The notes under the pieces were generated by a model. That model made no database searches. It saw only the letters and a program-made list of their open reading frames with translations, and was not told the origin of the DNA. A DNA stretch of 64,000 nucleotides from Pterois miles. Its lineage: Eukaryota; Chordata; Actinopteri; Perciformes; Scorpaenidae. The first letter of the stretch is position 1. Each line of letters starts with the position of its first letter. Shown in pieces: positions 9,676 through 21,962 of the stretch. The stretch covers positions 25,501,001 through 25,565,000 of the forward strand of contig CAMQGK010000634.1 of the NCBI GenBank assembly GCA_947000775.1, in the 5' to 3' direction. The position numbers were made by a program, and so were the translations under genes.

Positions 9676-10932
9676 TCAGGACAAACAGTATGGTGGGACT
9701 AAAGTAAGTACATATACTAAGTAAAATATTTACTGAAACAACATAACATAAAACATGTCACAGATGTCACTAAAATTGTGACAGTTGTCACATGACAAAC
9801 ATCACTAATGCAACTGTCAAAACACAATGCTGGTCTCGAGTACCGCCCTTCTCCTGCTTTTAATACCACGTCAGTAACTAGCCGTTGCATTTTTACACAG
9901 ATGAGTTTACATGCAATCAATACAGACTACGTGGCGTTCAAAGGACACGCCAAAAGCAAGAATGGTGTTGTTATTGTACGCTAAATGCCATTTGCATTAT
10001 CTTGTCATTCATACAGGCTTAGCGAGCCCTGCCGCCGGAGGTCAGAGGTCACCTGGTAGGGATTTAGCACCTTGCTCAAGAGCGTTGCAATGTGGCTGCA
10101 GTTTGTCTGAAAAACTACAGGACTGTGTGTGTTTGCTCTTCATGTTGTCAATAGCCCAAGGAAACGAGTCAGGAAGTCTGCTGTCCGCTTTGCCATGATC
10201 CTCCCAAAATCTGTGAGACAGAGAGGAACATGTTGTGTATTGTTACTACTATCTACTCCTTCCTCCTCCTCCCTCCTCCTGCTCCTCCTCCTCCCTCTTT
10301 GTCCTTTTCCACCTCCCTCTATATTCTGTGCATGCTCTCTTTCTTGGTGTTCTGCTATGTTTGGCAGGGAGCCCTGTGAACTCCTGAGGCTGTTTTGTGT
10401 ATGTGGACATTGCGTGAATGTGTCTGCTCTCATGCCTGTACAATGACAACGAGCACTAGGCAGTAAAACCGTCGCCTGTAAATCAAGCGGCGTGCCAGGT
10501 GACCGGCGGTGCCACGCTCCTGATTTAAAGCCGCTACATGATTCAAACGACGTGTTGTTTGGGACGTCACTCGGCGTTGGAGAGCTGCTCTCCAGTGGTC
10601 AGCCTGGAGGTGGTGCGTCTGACTAGCTTTGCAAATTTCCTAAACTAACAATCTGAAAGTCTAATTTTAAATCACTTGGCCATGTGTGCATTATAGGTGG
10701 TGAAAAAGGGGCCGTGGTTTCAACTGGTCTGCAGAGTATATTTAAACCATCCTCTTGCATTGTGTTCACTGCTGAACTGCTCATCAGGAACAGATTTCTC
10801 CCCAAAACAAAGGACTCGCTGTCATTCAGCGTTCTGCTCCACTCCCGCTCTTATTGCTCGTCACATAGTTTAGAGGACTCTCTGTTTCCCAGTGCAGTCC
10901 TTCATGCTTCCCTGTTGTCTGATTTTTACCAA
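9676..10932. other. Unique non-coding stretch with DR1 motif and polypyrimidine tract
   Basis: No gene is supported. AGGTCAGAGGTCA at 10039-10051 is a perfect direct repeat with one-base spacing, here outside any recognisable family A copy. At about 10258-10320 a CTCCTC-rich polypyrimidine tract gives spurious serine/leucine or arginine/glutamate open frames. Confidence 0.45.
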
Positions 10933-10988
10933 AATGTAAGTAAAGGAAGTACTCAGATCAAATACTTAGGTAAAGATAGCAATACCCA
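10933..10988 (+). repeat. Short dispersed repeat fragment
   Basis: TGTAAGTAAAGGAAGTACTC followed by AGATCAAATACTTAGGTAAAG resembles a very common teleost repeat built on AAGTAAAAGTACTCAGAT. The fragment is only about 55 bp. Confidence 0.45.
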
Positions 10989-11153
10989 CCGGATTCAACT
11001 GTTATCAGGCCATTAAATATGTGTTATTGGTCACGATAAGCCAGTGGTTCCCCCTTAGGGTGGCGCAAAAGATCACAGGATTTGTGCGCCAGGATTTGTC
11101 TAATCTCAGGTTGACAAAATTTTGATTTGCTCTTGTATAACTAAAATCATAAT

Positions 11154-11156
<3 letters not shown>

Positions 11157-11240
<84 letters not shown>
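11157..11240 (+). repeat. (AT)n microsatellite
   Basis: A pure AT alternation of about 83 bases. It can extrude a cruciform. The minus-strand frame reading isoleucine-tyrosine repeats is an artefact of the tract. Confidence 0.98.
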
Positions 11241-11243
<3 letters not shown>

Positions 11244-11290
11244 TCTTTGAAAGATCTATTTTTTTGCTAATTAGTAGCAAAACCTAACAA

Positions 11291-11345
11291 AATATTCTGC
11301 TTCAATCCATATTTGTTGGCGTTTAGCCTTTCAAAAACAACATTT
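11291..11345 (+). repeat. Short repeat E, copy 1
   Basis: AATATTCTGCTTCAATCCAT continuing into ATTTGTTGGCGTTTAGCC recurs at 21291-21340 and 46205-46260, always in the same orientation. It is a fragment of an unidentified dispersed repeat. Confidence 0.7.
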
Positions 11346-14047
11346 TCACTGTGGGCCATAACTGTGTGCTTTCCCACTTGACACAGTATTAATGGGGCGG
11401 TCTAGCAGCAGTCTAACAGCACCATAATTTATATTTATTCAACCACAATGACAAAATATCTATTTTGACATTTAATACATTGAATCACTTTATTCAACCG
11501 AGGATTGTTTTTTTAGGTTTTATAATGTTGACCTTGCATCTTTTTTGTTAAATGTTTTGTAAATACAATCTTAATCCGAAAATTAATGGGCAGCTACAAC
11601 TGTCAGATGGGCTGGGAAATAGGACAATATACAGTATATCATCAAAACGATATAGAAATGTCTGTTTTACTCTGTATCGTGTGCATCGTGACATAGGTTA
11701 GGCCTTTTATTTTTTACTTAAAACTGTAATGCTCATTTTGCACCCAAATTATGCAAATTAACTTATTTATTATATCAGTATTTAATTCACACGGGAACAT
11801 ACAGAAATAGGTAGTCATGTCATACCGGCTATTGATTTATTGAATTACCAGAAAACATGATACATCGTGATGTATATCTTTATGGAGATCTATGTTGTTA
11901 TTGTGATATATAACATTACTAAGGTTTGAATTTGGCCATGTGGACCAGCCCTACTTTATAAATGTAGTGGAGCAAGTAAGTGCAAAAATCTATCTGAAAA
12001 GTAGCGGATTAGAGATTCACCTCACAATTTTTCACCAAAACGAGGGTACGTTCTGTTTCCTATTTCCCCCACTGACAAAATCCCTTCCAATGAAAATCAA
12101 ATGCAGTCAATCAGAATAGGAGACTGCAGAAATCCACATTAGTCAGCATGAAGCATTCAAGTTTTAACTGTGAAGCAGCAGCAGGAAATGGGTTAGCTGT
12201 TGAGTGCTGCGTCCTTTATAACAGCTTGAATTTGGGGCTTTTTTGTGCAGAAACTAAATAATTTCAGAGCAGAAATGGGATTTATTGTAGTTCTGACACA
12301 ACAGAGCAATGCAGAAAAACAAGTGTCCCATCTGTTCGGTAGGCAGTGAAACCAGTAGGTGTGTAACAGATCTCCAAATGATAAAAAACTCCATTATCAC
12401 ACAGGTGCTACGCAGTCTAATGTGTTCGTAACCCCGTCCGTCTCTGTAATAGACTGCCTTTATTCCTAACTTTGTTTTGGAAAGGCATGAAAGGATTGGC
12501 TCTGCGTTACAGTAGGACAAAGTGACTTGTGAACGTGTTTCTGTGGCCTTAATTCCTGTCCCTCTCGGGCTCAACATGATCAACGAGGCACACGAAGACT
12601 CATTTTTTCTCATTAACTGCTTTAGTCGGACAGATTAAAGCTTGACATTGGCCTCCGTCAAGTTTTACCTCTGTGAGCCCAAACAAATGTGTGTTGAAAT
12701 TCTCCCCACACCTGAGGCCAGCGGGCCCGCCAGGCCCCGCACCAAACCCTGGCAAGAAAAGTGTGAAATTTAGCCCAGCCTGACTCCGCTCATCAGTTCC
12801 TGTCAGGTCCTGTCAGATTGGGAAGCAAATGTCAAACTCCAGTGTGGATGGCTGCAGAATATTTCTGTGAGTGTTTCTGGAGGGGGTTTCTGGGGGGAAG
12901 AGTGCTGTCCTGCTGGAGGGGCTGAGCACGGGAACATGTTCGCTTTCTCTCAATGTGCTGCTTTCGCATTGAGAGGAGGATGGAGGCAATTACCAGCGCC
13001 AGCAGCTGAGAGAGGGCCAAGCCTCTGCACATCAATCAGCATTACTCCGCTGCCACTGTATGAGTGAGAGCGTGTGAAAGAGCACCTCCCAGTGGTGATG
13101 TGCCTCATAACACCCAGCCAGTTAGACCACCACCACAACCACAATCTGCTCCAGGGTCTTAAATCTGAATGGAGACCCCTTTTTTTTTTTTTTTTTTTTT
13201 TTTCGCCCCCTTCTAAATTAATTTTCACCACCTAATTGCTGTGTTCATTACCAGGGTACAATAATGTCAAAAAACCACTGTCCTGATTTAATTTCCATGG
13301 CTGAATGTGAAATGAGTCGGAAAAAGAGGCTGTGTGCTGCTTGTCATTTGGGTTCATGTCGAACTGCAGGGCTGAGGCAATTTGGGTTAATGTGGAATGA
13401 GGAGGAGGGGAGAGGTTAGAAAAGAGCAGGGGTAATTTGCTGTGGCGAATTGATGAGTCATCTTTTGTTCGGAGTCTTTGATTGACTAAAGAGCCGGGCG
13501 GCGTTAGCGCTCGAGGAGCCGGAAACAGTCACTGCGTGAATTTCTCATTCTCTTTTTTTTTAGTCACATTGCACCACGCTCCCTCCACATGTATCTCCTC
13601 TTGTGTTTAGGCTAATTACAGTCCTAGTAAGCTTTGAGTGTGTCAACAGTGACATTTTCAACTGTTGGTGGAGCAACATTAGCGTTGTTCTCCCATTATG
13701 TCCACATTAGGGACGTCACACATTAGCCAAACTCTCCTCTGGCTGCACTTAACAAAAAGGGGGGTTGGGTTAAAAAAAAAAAAAAAAAAAAAAAAAGCTT
13801 TCAAGATGTTATATTATCTCTTCTGTATTTTGCATTGGAATGCCATGTTTTTAAGGGGTAGGGTGGGGAGAGGGGATGTTCACAGTAGATCAATACTCAG
13901 CAGTAGATGTCACATACAGCTGGAAACCTGAAGATGAATTTGAGATGCAGCTCAGCACTGGGTCAAGTTTTGCTAGCCATTTATAGGGAAAGAAAAAAAT
14001 AATAAATTAATGAATAATTTAAAATAAAAGTGTATGAGCGTATAACA
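11346..14047. other. Unique non-coding stretch, partly conserved-looking
   Basis: No gene is supported. It includes a poly-T run (13180-13203) and a poly-A run (13772-13796). The part at about 12920-13560 is GC-balanced and contains ordered motifs such as TGATGAGTCATC (an AP-1-like site, about 13451) and CACCTAATTGCTGTG, the texture I associate with conserved non-coding elements. Conservation cannot be tested here. Confidence 0.3.
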
Positions 14048-14915
14048 TGATGATAGATAGTGCATGCTCTGTTATGTCTCATAAGTTATTGCAGCAATTT
14101 TTGGGTTGATATCATTTGTTATGAAGATTTGGTGATAAATTTAACCATTTTTTACCTCTCAAGAATTGATGAAAATGATCAATAATCCCTCCAGAATACC
14201 ACATTAAGACACCAAGACCTTGAGGAACACCATAGAAAAAGCCATGCTGTGATTTGGTATCAAAAACTTTTGACATTTTCAGATTTCTAGAGGAACTGCC
14301 TTTTTTGGCGATTAGATAGCGAGCACTTCCCTTGTTCAAACTGCTCAGAAACCCCCTTACTGTCAGTCTAGGTAGGAAAGCCATCCATCCTCTGGATGCT
14401 CCAGGTCTCTAGTTTGTGGCTGTAAAGTTTCATGAGGCTGTGATTATCCTAGAGGTCACCACAGGTCATTTTATACAGTGAGGTCAAGTTTTAAAAAATG
14501 GTATACTGTGCAGACTAACATCATCACACATGAATACAACTGGGTTCTTTGGATCCACAAGAGTCTCAGCTTTACAGCGATACCCAATTTCTGACTGTTT
14601 AGGGACCCCAGTATGCAGAAATATTCAAATACATCATTTTTACTGCATGTTTTTTGCCCCAAACTGCATGTGATTATCATAAACTGGGCATGTCTGTAAA
14701 ATGGGAGACTGGCACAGAACCCATTTTCAGTCACATATGTTGAGGTCAGAGGTCAAGGGACCCCTTTCAAACTTGCCATGCCAGTTTTTTCTCGCTATAG
14801 TTGTGTGTAGATTTGTAGTGGTATCTAGCCTTTTTCTCAACCAGCTAGTATGACATGGTTTTCTAGTTTAACATGATGCCTCTCTAGCTTGAAAACTCAG
14901 TGTTTTCAGGAGTAT
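14048..14915 (-). mobile_element. Composite repeat B with family A segment, minus strand
   Basis: From 14048 to about 14760 the block matches 38345-38955 in inverted orientation. Shared landmarks are CAATTTTTGGGTTGATA, AATAATCCCTCCA, ACACCAAGACCTTG, AAAAAGCCATGCTGTGAT, GTAAAGTTTCATGAGGCT, GATCCACA(A/G)GAGTCTCAGC and GGGACCCCAGTATGCAGA. The right part (14656-14910) is family A sequence with the DR1 motif at 14743-14755 and TTTTCTAGTTTAACATGAT. Family A material therefore forms one end of a longer element or an old composite. No transposase frame is seen. Confidence 0.7.
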
Positions 14916-16307
14916 ATGTCCCTAAAATTGAACAGCTGAAAGCTGAGAGGGAACAATCACTGCTTCCTGATTCCTTGTTGCTGTTCTTGGTTAACCGAGC
15001 TCCGTCACCTCAGCAACAGCAGATGCTTCGTGTCTCTGAGGTAGAAGGAGTTAAAATAAAAGCCCGTCTGTTGTGCGCTTTTGTCTGCGGAGGACTGGAG
15101 CGTGTGCTTCACATGCAGGTTGTACTTCAAGGCCAAACTGGAGCGAGATGAAAGGGAGAGACAGGGCGCTCTGTCCTGTGACGAATGATTGTTAGATATA
15201 ACTCAGCCCCGGAGGTAAACAACACGGCTGATTTTTCATGGGGGTAAAAAGAGATTTGAGGGCCTGGATGTGTTATCCGCGATGAGAGACTGCAAAGTGT
15301 CGCAACATCAAGGCCAGGCCTGTCTGAACGGAGCGGGAACATAATGCTTGATGTAGCTATTGATTGTGCCGTATTATATTATTAACTGATACTGAAAGCT
15401 GATACAAAATTGCACCTTTCAACTCTGCACCTCCCAGATGAGGACATCCATTTCTCCGTGCTGTGGCGCAGCCAGGCTCCCCATCCATAACAACGCTGTC
15501 AGAGAGAGCTCACCGCTTTTAAGGGGAATGAGACGAGCTGATGTGATTGGCCATGACTGGCGCCAGCCCGCACCGCGCCTACCGATAATTTATTCCTCCT
15601 TATTCAGCTTCTTTTACAACCGCTCCACATTGGGAGCGGTACAACGTGTTAAATGGCTGTGGTAAAATAATAGTGAAAAATTCTGCATAGCATCATGTAT
15701 GAAATTACATCAGCGATGATACAAAGAGGATTAAGTTCAGGATTTGAAGCCTTATCTCTGGGATATGAGTCTCACACTGCCCTTCATCACATCTAGACAG
15801 CTAAATACACTTGAAATTACTTAATAAGCTGATAGAAATCACTACATACCAGAAACTTATTGCACCTATTTAGCAAGAGTAGTACTTAATTTTATTTATG
15901 ACGCGTTCTACACTTACCTGAAGCAATGTGAAGTGAGATGTTTTATGACTCAGCTGCAGTGTAGAAACTATAATTACGTAACGACATCTAAGTTGTATAT
16001 ATGCAAGAAATATAATGCCATTTACATATATCTTAAATCTTATATTTGATGCCATATTGCACATTAGGCTGTACGTGAGAAACTGCTGGTAAACCAATTG
16101 ACTGATTCTAACCCATAGTTACTGTTGCTAGGTCGGACAGGTCTGACGAAAAGACACATACCTGAAACTCCTCTTAGTGAGGCCATCGGCAAGGTTGTGC
16201 CTAGAAGGTAACCCGCAAAGTGTGAAACCTGATCTGAGATCTGTTCGCTATCAGTCAAAGATCACAGGGACTTGGACTCAAGATGAGTTAATTAAGGAGG
16301 ATCCGTC
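14916..16307. other. Unique non-coding stretch
   Basis: No gene or known repeat is supported. Short open frames (14900-15151 plus, 15127-15342 minus, 15438-15665 plus) have no recognised domain. Confidence 0.3.
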
Positions 16308-16570
16308 TTAAAGGGTACATATAATGCTCCTTTGCTCACTATTTACCTATACCTATATACCTGTATTCACCCTCTGTCTGCATCACTCTATTTTAGCTAC
16401 TGTCTCTTTAAGACCCCCCTCCTTAAAAAGCCCAGTCTGCTCTGATTGGCTTGTGGGAAAAATATGGAGCACCTTCAAAAAGGTAGTTCTCATTCCGTGG
16501 CCATTATATCCTGTATGTGACATAGGAAGGGGAGCCACATCTGAATGGCTTGCTGTCTTATTATGTTGAT
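16308..16570 (+). repeat. Dispersed teleost repeat beginning TTAAAGGG
   Basis: TTAAAGGGTACATATAATGCTC, then CTGTCTCTTTAAGACCCCCCTC and AAAGCCCAGTCTGCTCTGAT, resembles a common percomorph repeat that starts TTAAAGGGACATATTATGC. Recognition is from memory and only one copy is in the window. Confidence 0.45.
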
Positions 16571-17020
16571 AGTGATGCATATTGCTAAGGAAGTTAAAGG
16601 AAATAGCTTATCTGTGCCCCTGGAGTTGTGGGGCCCAGAGCAGTTGTCCTCTTGTCTTGAATGATATTACACCTCTCCACGGAGAACGAGGAAGCTTCTC
16701 AATCACCGTCCAATTTCCCTGTCAACTACCATGTTGTTAGCTTTGCCCCTATACAAGATGGGGAAATCATTTTGTGAAACACATGTCAAATATCTACCCC
16801 CACCATTTAGGTTGGGATCCACCAGAGGCCCCATGATATACTTTCACGATTCTTAAGTCACAATACAAATTTATTGTGATTTTAAACACTTTGCAATACC
16901 CTGAGTAGTGTGACAAGATATATTGCAATTTATTACCTTTTTTCAACTGCACATTCTGCGGTTTGTCAACATCTGTTTTATCTAATAAGACACAGTTTCA
17001 CTCTGTTCTTCCCAGAGTTT
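16571..17020. other. Unique non-coding stretch
   Basis: No recognised gene or repeat. Confidence 0.3.
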
Positions 17021-17262
17021 TCATTCGCATATCTTGAGGTCAGAGGTCAAGGGACCTCTTTGAATATGGCTGTGCCAGATTTTCCTCTCCAAATTTAGCA
17101 CAATTTTAAAAAGTTATTGAGCGTTCTTCCCGACAGGCTAACATGAGATGACAGTACCAATTTATCTTTTGGTTTTCTAGTTTCATATAATATCGATATT
17201 TTCACAGTACCTTTAAGACTGAGCCTGTTACAGGCTCTGGAAAGTTGGCCGAGGGTGCCGGT
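17021..17262 (-). mobile_element. Family A fragment, minus strand
   Basis: TCGCATATCTTGAGGTCAGA with GGTCAAGGGACC, then TTTTGGTTTTCTAGTTTCATA and AAGACTGAGCCTGTTACAGG, matches the 5' half of family A in inverted orientation. The DR1 motif is perfect at 17037-17049. Both termini are missing. Confidence 0.75.
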
Positions 17263-17430
17263 GCCCTCAAGGAGTTGAAGAGGTTAAGGTGCGAGCTACA
17301 ACCTCTGAAACACAGAAGAGCAGTCGAGCACGCCATCGGGCTGTCAGATTGCTAAGAAGTTATTTGTTTATACGATAAAAGATTGATTCTTGACATCAGT
17401 GTATCGATACAATATTGCTATGCAAAATAT

Positions 17431-17645
17431 CGGGGTACACCCTGGACAGGTCGCCAGTCCATCGCAGGGCACAGAGTCATCAATTAACCTGCATGTCTTT
17501 GGACTGTGGGAGGAAACCAGAGAACCTGGAGAAAACCCACGCTAACACGGGGAGAACATGCAAATTCAACACCCCCAGGACCCCCGGCCGGATTTGAACC
17601 TGCCTTGAGGCAACAGTGCTAACCACTGCACCACCGCGCAGCCCT
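17431..17645 (-). mobile_element. tRNA-derived SINE, V-SINE-like, minus strand
   Basis: On the minus strand it opens GGTGGTGCAGTGGTTAGCAC (A-box region) and continues to GGCAGGTTCAAATCC (B box GGTTCAAATCC), GAGAACATG-related sequence, then the conserved block GGTTTCCTCCCACAGTCC and AAAGACATGCAGGTTAATTG. It ends GGCGACCTGTCCAGGGTGTA. This order fits the V-SINE type of teleost SINE; the family name is from memory. The copy is nearly complete and there is no functional tRNA in it. Confidence 0.75.
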
Positions 17646-18652
17646 CCACCCCTACACACCACCAGCTAATCTAAATTATTGGTTAAACAGATAAAACAGA
17701 CATTCATGCAAATGCAGCCTGTTTTCCCGAATAATTTAAGGAGTCGTACGAGCGATCAAAGAGAAATTGTAGGTTGTGACAAACCCAGATTTCCTCCTAC
17801 AGTGTCTGGCCGACATGCGATGGTAACTGTTAACAGGTTGATCTGTAGCTCTTGTAAATAAGAGCACAGTACTGTAGTTTCATAAGTTAAGACAGTGGAT
17901 AAATGTGTTTACTCCGCGGCCTGAAAGCACCAATTTAGTGTCATTCTGACCAGTCAGGACTGATTTCTTATTCTGAGATGCTACCAAGGCTGTCACTAAA
18001 CCTGCATTACACCATCACTCAGTGGTTCCTTGACAGATACTGTGTTTTCCATCTTCTGTGAATCACTCTTAAACAGAAAAAACAAGAGAGTGTTACATAA
18101 TAGTAGAAATCACTGCCATCAGTATGATTTCATTACTACATGCATTCTATTTCTCATAAGCAATGCAGACACTGTACAGGTTTATTTAGGGCCAAGTGTT
18201 TCAGATTATGCGGCAGCTTCGTGCTGTATGTGTGAAACGTACAATGGGAAATAAAACCGGAGGCGAGCGTGACCGACTAATTCATTTCAGAGTAGCACCT
18301 TGAAAATTATATGATTTTTTTCCGACATGCTACTAACTCTAACGCTCGCTGAGAAATCATGTTCACCTTTTCTATGAGCCTGCAACTGCCGTCCAAATCC
18401 TGTCCCCTCTCATTTCACACCTCCTATCAACTGCCGTTCACAAAGGCACTAAAATGGCTTTTCAGCATGTTAACTAACTCGACATGTCATACATTATACA
18501 CAGTGTTTATTCAACAGCAAAAGACATAATTTAACAAGACATGTCTTTGACAAACAAGCTACATTAAACATTGCCAGCAGTGTAACTCGCTTTTTTTTTT
18601 ATTTTGCTCTGTTATATCATTGCTTTCCCCCGACATTATTTCATATCTCAGT
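17646..18652. other. Unique non-coding stretch
   Basis: No recognised gene or repeat. Confidence 0.3.
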
Positions 18653-18844
18653 CATAGACTGTGTATAAGCAGTGGACACAGTCACCGTGGCGTCAACCAT
18701 TGGTTTGTGGACTGCTGTTTTGAAGCCTGGAGTTTGGCATTTTGGCGGTCGCCATCTTGGTTTTTTGCAACCAGAGGTAATATCAGAGGGTGAAGTCAAG
18801 AAGATCTGAATGCTGAGTGAAATATTTTTAATAATGTTAATATT

Positions 18845-19620
18845 AGGGCTGTCAGACACAATACTAAGTCACTGGAGGTGGTACCAGACTCAAGCTAAAG
18901 TGAAGGTACTGTTATGAAACATAAAATTAGAAAACTTAAGGAATCCATTGGTACCAACCACTAATTTATTTAATGTCAACGCAACTTCAGGGTTTTAGGT
19001 TGTAGTTATGGTGAAGCTGCCGGTATTATATGAAACTAGAAAATCTAAGGAATCCATTGGTATCAACAGGTACCACTGGTGTCATACTAGTTTGTTGGGA
19101 AGGAGGTTAAATAACGCTCCAAACTTGTACTAATTTTTGGAGAGGAAAAACTGGCATGGCCATTTTCAAAGGGGTCTCTTGACCTCTGACCTCCAGATAT
19201 GTGAATGTAAATGGGTTCTATGGGTACCCACCAGTCTCCCCTTTACAGACATGCCCACTTTATGATAATCACATGCAGTTTGGGGCAAGTCATAGTCAAG
19301 TCAGCACACTGACAGCTGCTGTTGCCTGTTGGGCTTGAGTGATGATTTGAGCATAATTTTTTATGCTAGATGCAGAACCTGTGAGGGTTTCTGGACAATA
19401 TTTGTCATTGTTTTGCGTCGTTGATTTCCAATAATACATATACATAAGTATATTGGTCCACTCCCATGTTGATGACAGTATTAAATACTTGACAAATATC
19501 CCTTTAATGTACATTTTGAACAGATGAAAAAATGTGCAGTTAATTTGTAATTAATCACGATTAATCATAGACAATCGTGATTAATTGCAATTAAATAGTT
19601 TAATCAATTGATAGCCCTGG
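18845..19620 (+). mobile_element. Family A hAT-like non-autonomous element with target-site duplication
   Basis: The element runs from AGGGCTGTCAG to TGATAGCCCTGG, which are inverted ends. It is flanked on both sides by TTAATATT (18837-18844 and 19621-19628), an 8-bp duplication as made by hAT transposases. Inside are an AATCCATTGGTA(C/T)CAAC block repeated at about 18940 and 19047, TTGACCTCTGACCTCC (DR1 motif, minus strand, 19180-19192), TACAGACATGCCCACTTTAT and GTGATTAATTGCAATTAA. There is no transposase, so it depends on another element. It interrupts family H. Confidence 0.85.
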
Positions 19621-19870
19621 TTAATATTAACTTTCATGAACTGAAAACACACTGCGAAAGGGTTAAAGATGAAAACACGGACAACTCCCACACTGGACAA
19701 CGCCGTGTAAGACCTGTCAGTCGCAAGGTAGCCACTCCCTAAAGCATCCCCTGCTTTATGGTCTATTCGACTCTAAACGCAACCATAATTTACTAAATGA
19801 ACATTATGGTAACATGTTTACTGAGGTAATAAATCGAGTGAGAGGTAGGCTCATTTTCTCATAGACTTAG

Positions 19871-19934
<64 letters not shown>
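19871..19934 (+). repeat. (TA)n(CA)n compound microsatellite
   Basis: About 40 bases of TA alternation join about 24 bases of CA alternation, inside the right half of family H copy 1. Confidence 0.98.
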
Positions 19935-19935
<1 letters not shown>

Positions 19936-20047
19936 ATCGGGCTTCTTTTTGCAAGTTGCCCCGTGCTGGCTGTTAGAGAGAAGGCAAGTTTTAGGCATTT
20001 CTTTATTGGCTTCACTTTTCAGGCCCTGGAGTTTCCAACTGATCACA

Positions 20048-21290
20048 ACCCATTTTACAATGATCTCGGGAAATCTATCAAATTCAAAAGGCAGGAAGCT
20101 GTCAGGGTTATGTTCCATCACCGATGCAAAATCGCCTCACGGCTAAAAGCAAGCATTCTGGATGAGCCTCTCATCAGCCTGATTATCATCTTCCCCATGA
20201 ATCCCAATTTATATTTACCTCTAGGAAAAACAACTTCTGAAACAAGCCACCTTTGTGAATAATGCGAACTAAACACTTCCTGGCCACCCTGTCATGAGTG
20301 TCTGATCACAGATCTGTCCTGCTGTTTCTTTGCAGGCAAATTCTGAACTAAGGGGGCTGTGATAAGGAGAGAAGGGAACATATTGCTGACTCAGTGGCTG
20401 GGAAATGACCCGCGTCAGCTTGGCAAGTTGTCCTCGCTTAGCGTACAGCATCTGACATCGGACGGCGCTCTGGGAAATGTCTCCGGTCAGTCTCATCGTC
20501 ACGGACAGCCAGAGGAGGGGGCTGTAAATGTGCATCAGCTTCTCAGAGATGTTCGCTCTCCAGCAACAACATGAGCTTTAAAATAGTATCACCACAGGCA
20601 GAGGCTGTTTTAAGATCCTTTTGAAGAGTGACTGGTGGCTTTAAGTGATAATGAAGCTAAAAGACCACCAGTGAGACCACCAAAAAGCCGCATTTATTCC
20701 CATGCTGTTCCAGCTGTAGCCTTGACAACCTCCAAAACTTCTACCCAGACTTAAAAGAGTATTCCTCTGATTTAGCCTTAGGCAGTTACAAAAAACTAAT
20801 TTATAAAAATTGATGGAGCAGAACCAGAGGTAACGTCTTTGTCATTCCTTTGTTATTACCTGGTGCCTAGATTACCTGCAATGCAATTCAGCTGCTGTGG
20901 TGTATAATGCTAGTAGTGGCTAATGTTGTTGATGCTAAAGCTCAAGCAGAGATGAGGATCGAGCTACAGAACTAGATCTGGTATACTAGGGTTAGGTGTC
21001 GACCAAACCCAGTGCCATATAGTATCAAAACGTTAATGATGTTTCTCCCGTTAAATACCTGCAATCCATCCTTTTTGTGGCCAGATCTTGAAAACAGTGA
21101 GTATTTGTCAGAGCATGTGAGCAGAGCGAGCGGGATCGTCAGTGGAAGGATTACCGATGAAGTGCAGAGCAGATTTTTTAAAAAGTTGGGGCTTTGTCGT
21201 ATCTCCATCTCCAGAAGTCAACATTGATTGAAAAAAGATAGATATAATCATTTACAAAATTCAAATGTTCAGTTTGTTCTCATCAAAGAA
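20048..21290. other. Unique non-coding stretch
   Basis: No gene is supported. The open frame at 19963-20262 overlaps the end of family H and is not coding. Confidence 0.3.
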
Positions 21291-21340
21291 AATATTCTGC
21301 GTCAACCCATGATTGTTGCCGTTTAGCCTTTTAATAATCC
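21291..21340 (+). repeat. Short repeat E, copy 2
   Basis: AATATTCTGCGTCAACCCAT followed by GATTGTTGCCGTTTAGCC, similar to 11291-11345 and 46205-46260. Confidence 0.6.
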
Positions 21341-21870
21341 CTAACATTTTAAGGGTACTGGTATTGGCACTGGAATCATAATTTTAAAAATGATACCCAA
21401 CCTTATGGTAAACCCATCTCTTTCTGACTCCACTAGCTATATTTAGATTAACGTACATGTACAGGACACATGAACTGGCATTACATGTTATTAACAATAA
21501 ACTTGTAGCCATTGTACAATTGCTATCAGCCATTGAAAATCTTTTAACAATTGATTGACACTACAGAGGAGCTACGGTGTTTAGCAAGTTGGTTTTGGTT
21601 TGGATAAAAAGATGGAGCTATGGCTTAATGAAGAGTTATAAAAGTATGTACACTTTTCACAAAGAGAAACCTTTTCCATGTGACTATATACTATATGCTA
21701 AGCTATATAATGCTATATTTAGGATATTTTTTGGAAACTTATCTATTATTGTTTTTGTCAGAGTCTGGAGGCTGAAGAGAGCATCAGTTCCTGAGTCTGA
21801 AAAGTCTGTCTGGAAACAGGCCTCCTACTCTCAATATGGCGCATACTTAAACCAATATTGATTTTTTTTT
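21341..21870. other. Unique non-coding stretch
   Basis: No recognised gene or repeat. Confidence 0.3.
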
Positions 21871-21962
21871 GCTGACCGCCATTGACTGTAGGTAATACAC
21901 CGTCTGTGGATTAGTACCTCTTACAACTCTACTTCAGAGACAACCAAGTTATCCCTTTAAGC
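21871..21962 (-). repeat. Repeat F fragment, minus strand
   Basis: GCTGACCGCCATTGACTGTA, GGTAATACACCGTCTGTGG and AAGTTATCCCTTTAAGC are the reverse of the start of the teleost repeat whose longer copy is at 45485-45975. Only the first ~90 bp are present. Confidence 0.55.

Larger units (their letters stand above)
18653..20047 (+). repeat. Family H repeat, copy 1, split by a family A insertion
   Basis: The left part (18653-18844) begins CATAGACTGTGTATAAGCAG and holds TTTTGAAGCCTGGAGTTTGG, GGCATTTTGGCGGTCGCCAT and CTTGGTTTTTTGCAACCAGA. The right part resumes after 19620 with AACTTTCATGAACTGAAAAC, CATAATTTACTAAATGAACA, AGAGGTAGGCTCATTTTCTC and CTGCTGGC(C)-type end sequence. The same order, unbroken, is at 63105-63705. 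A (TA)n(CA)n tract lies inside the right part. Class unknown; no coding frame. Confidence 0.8.
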
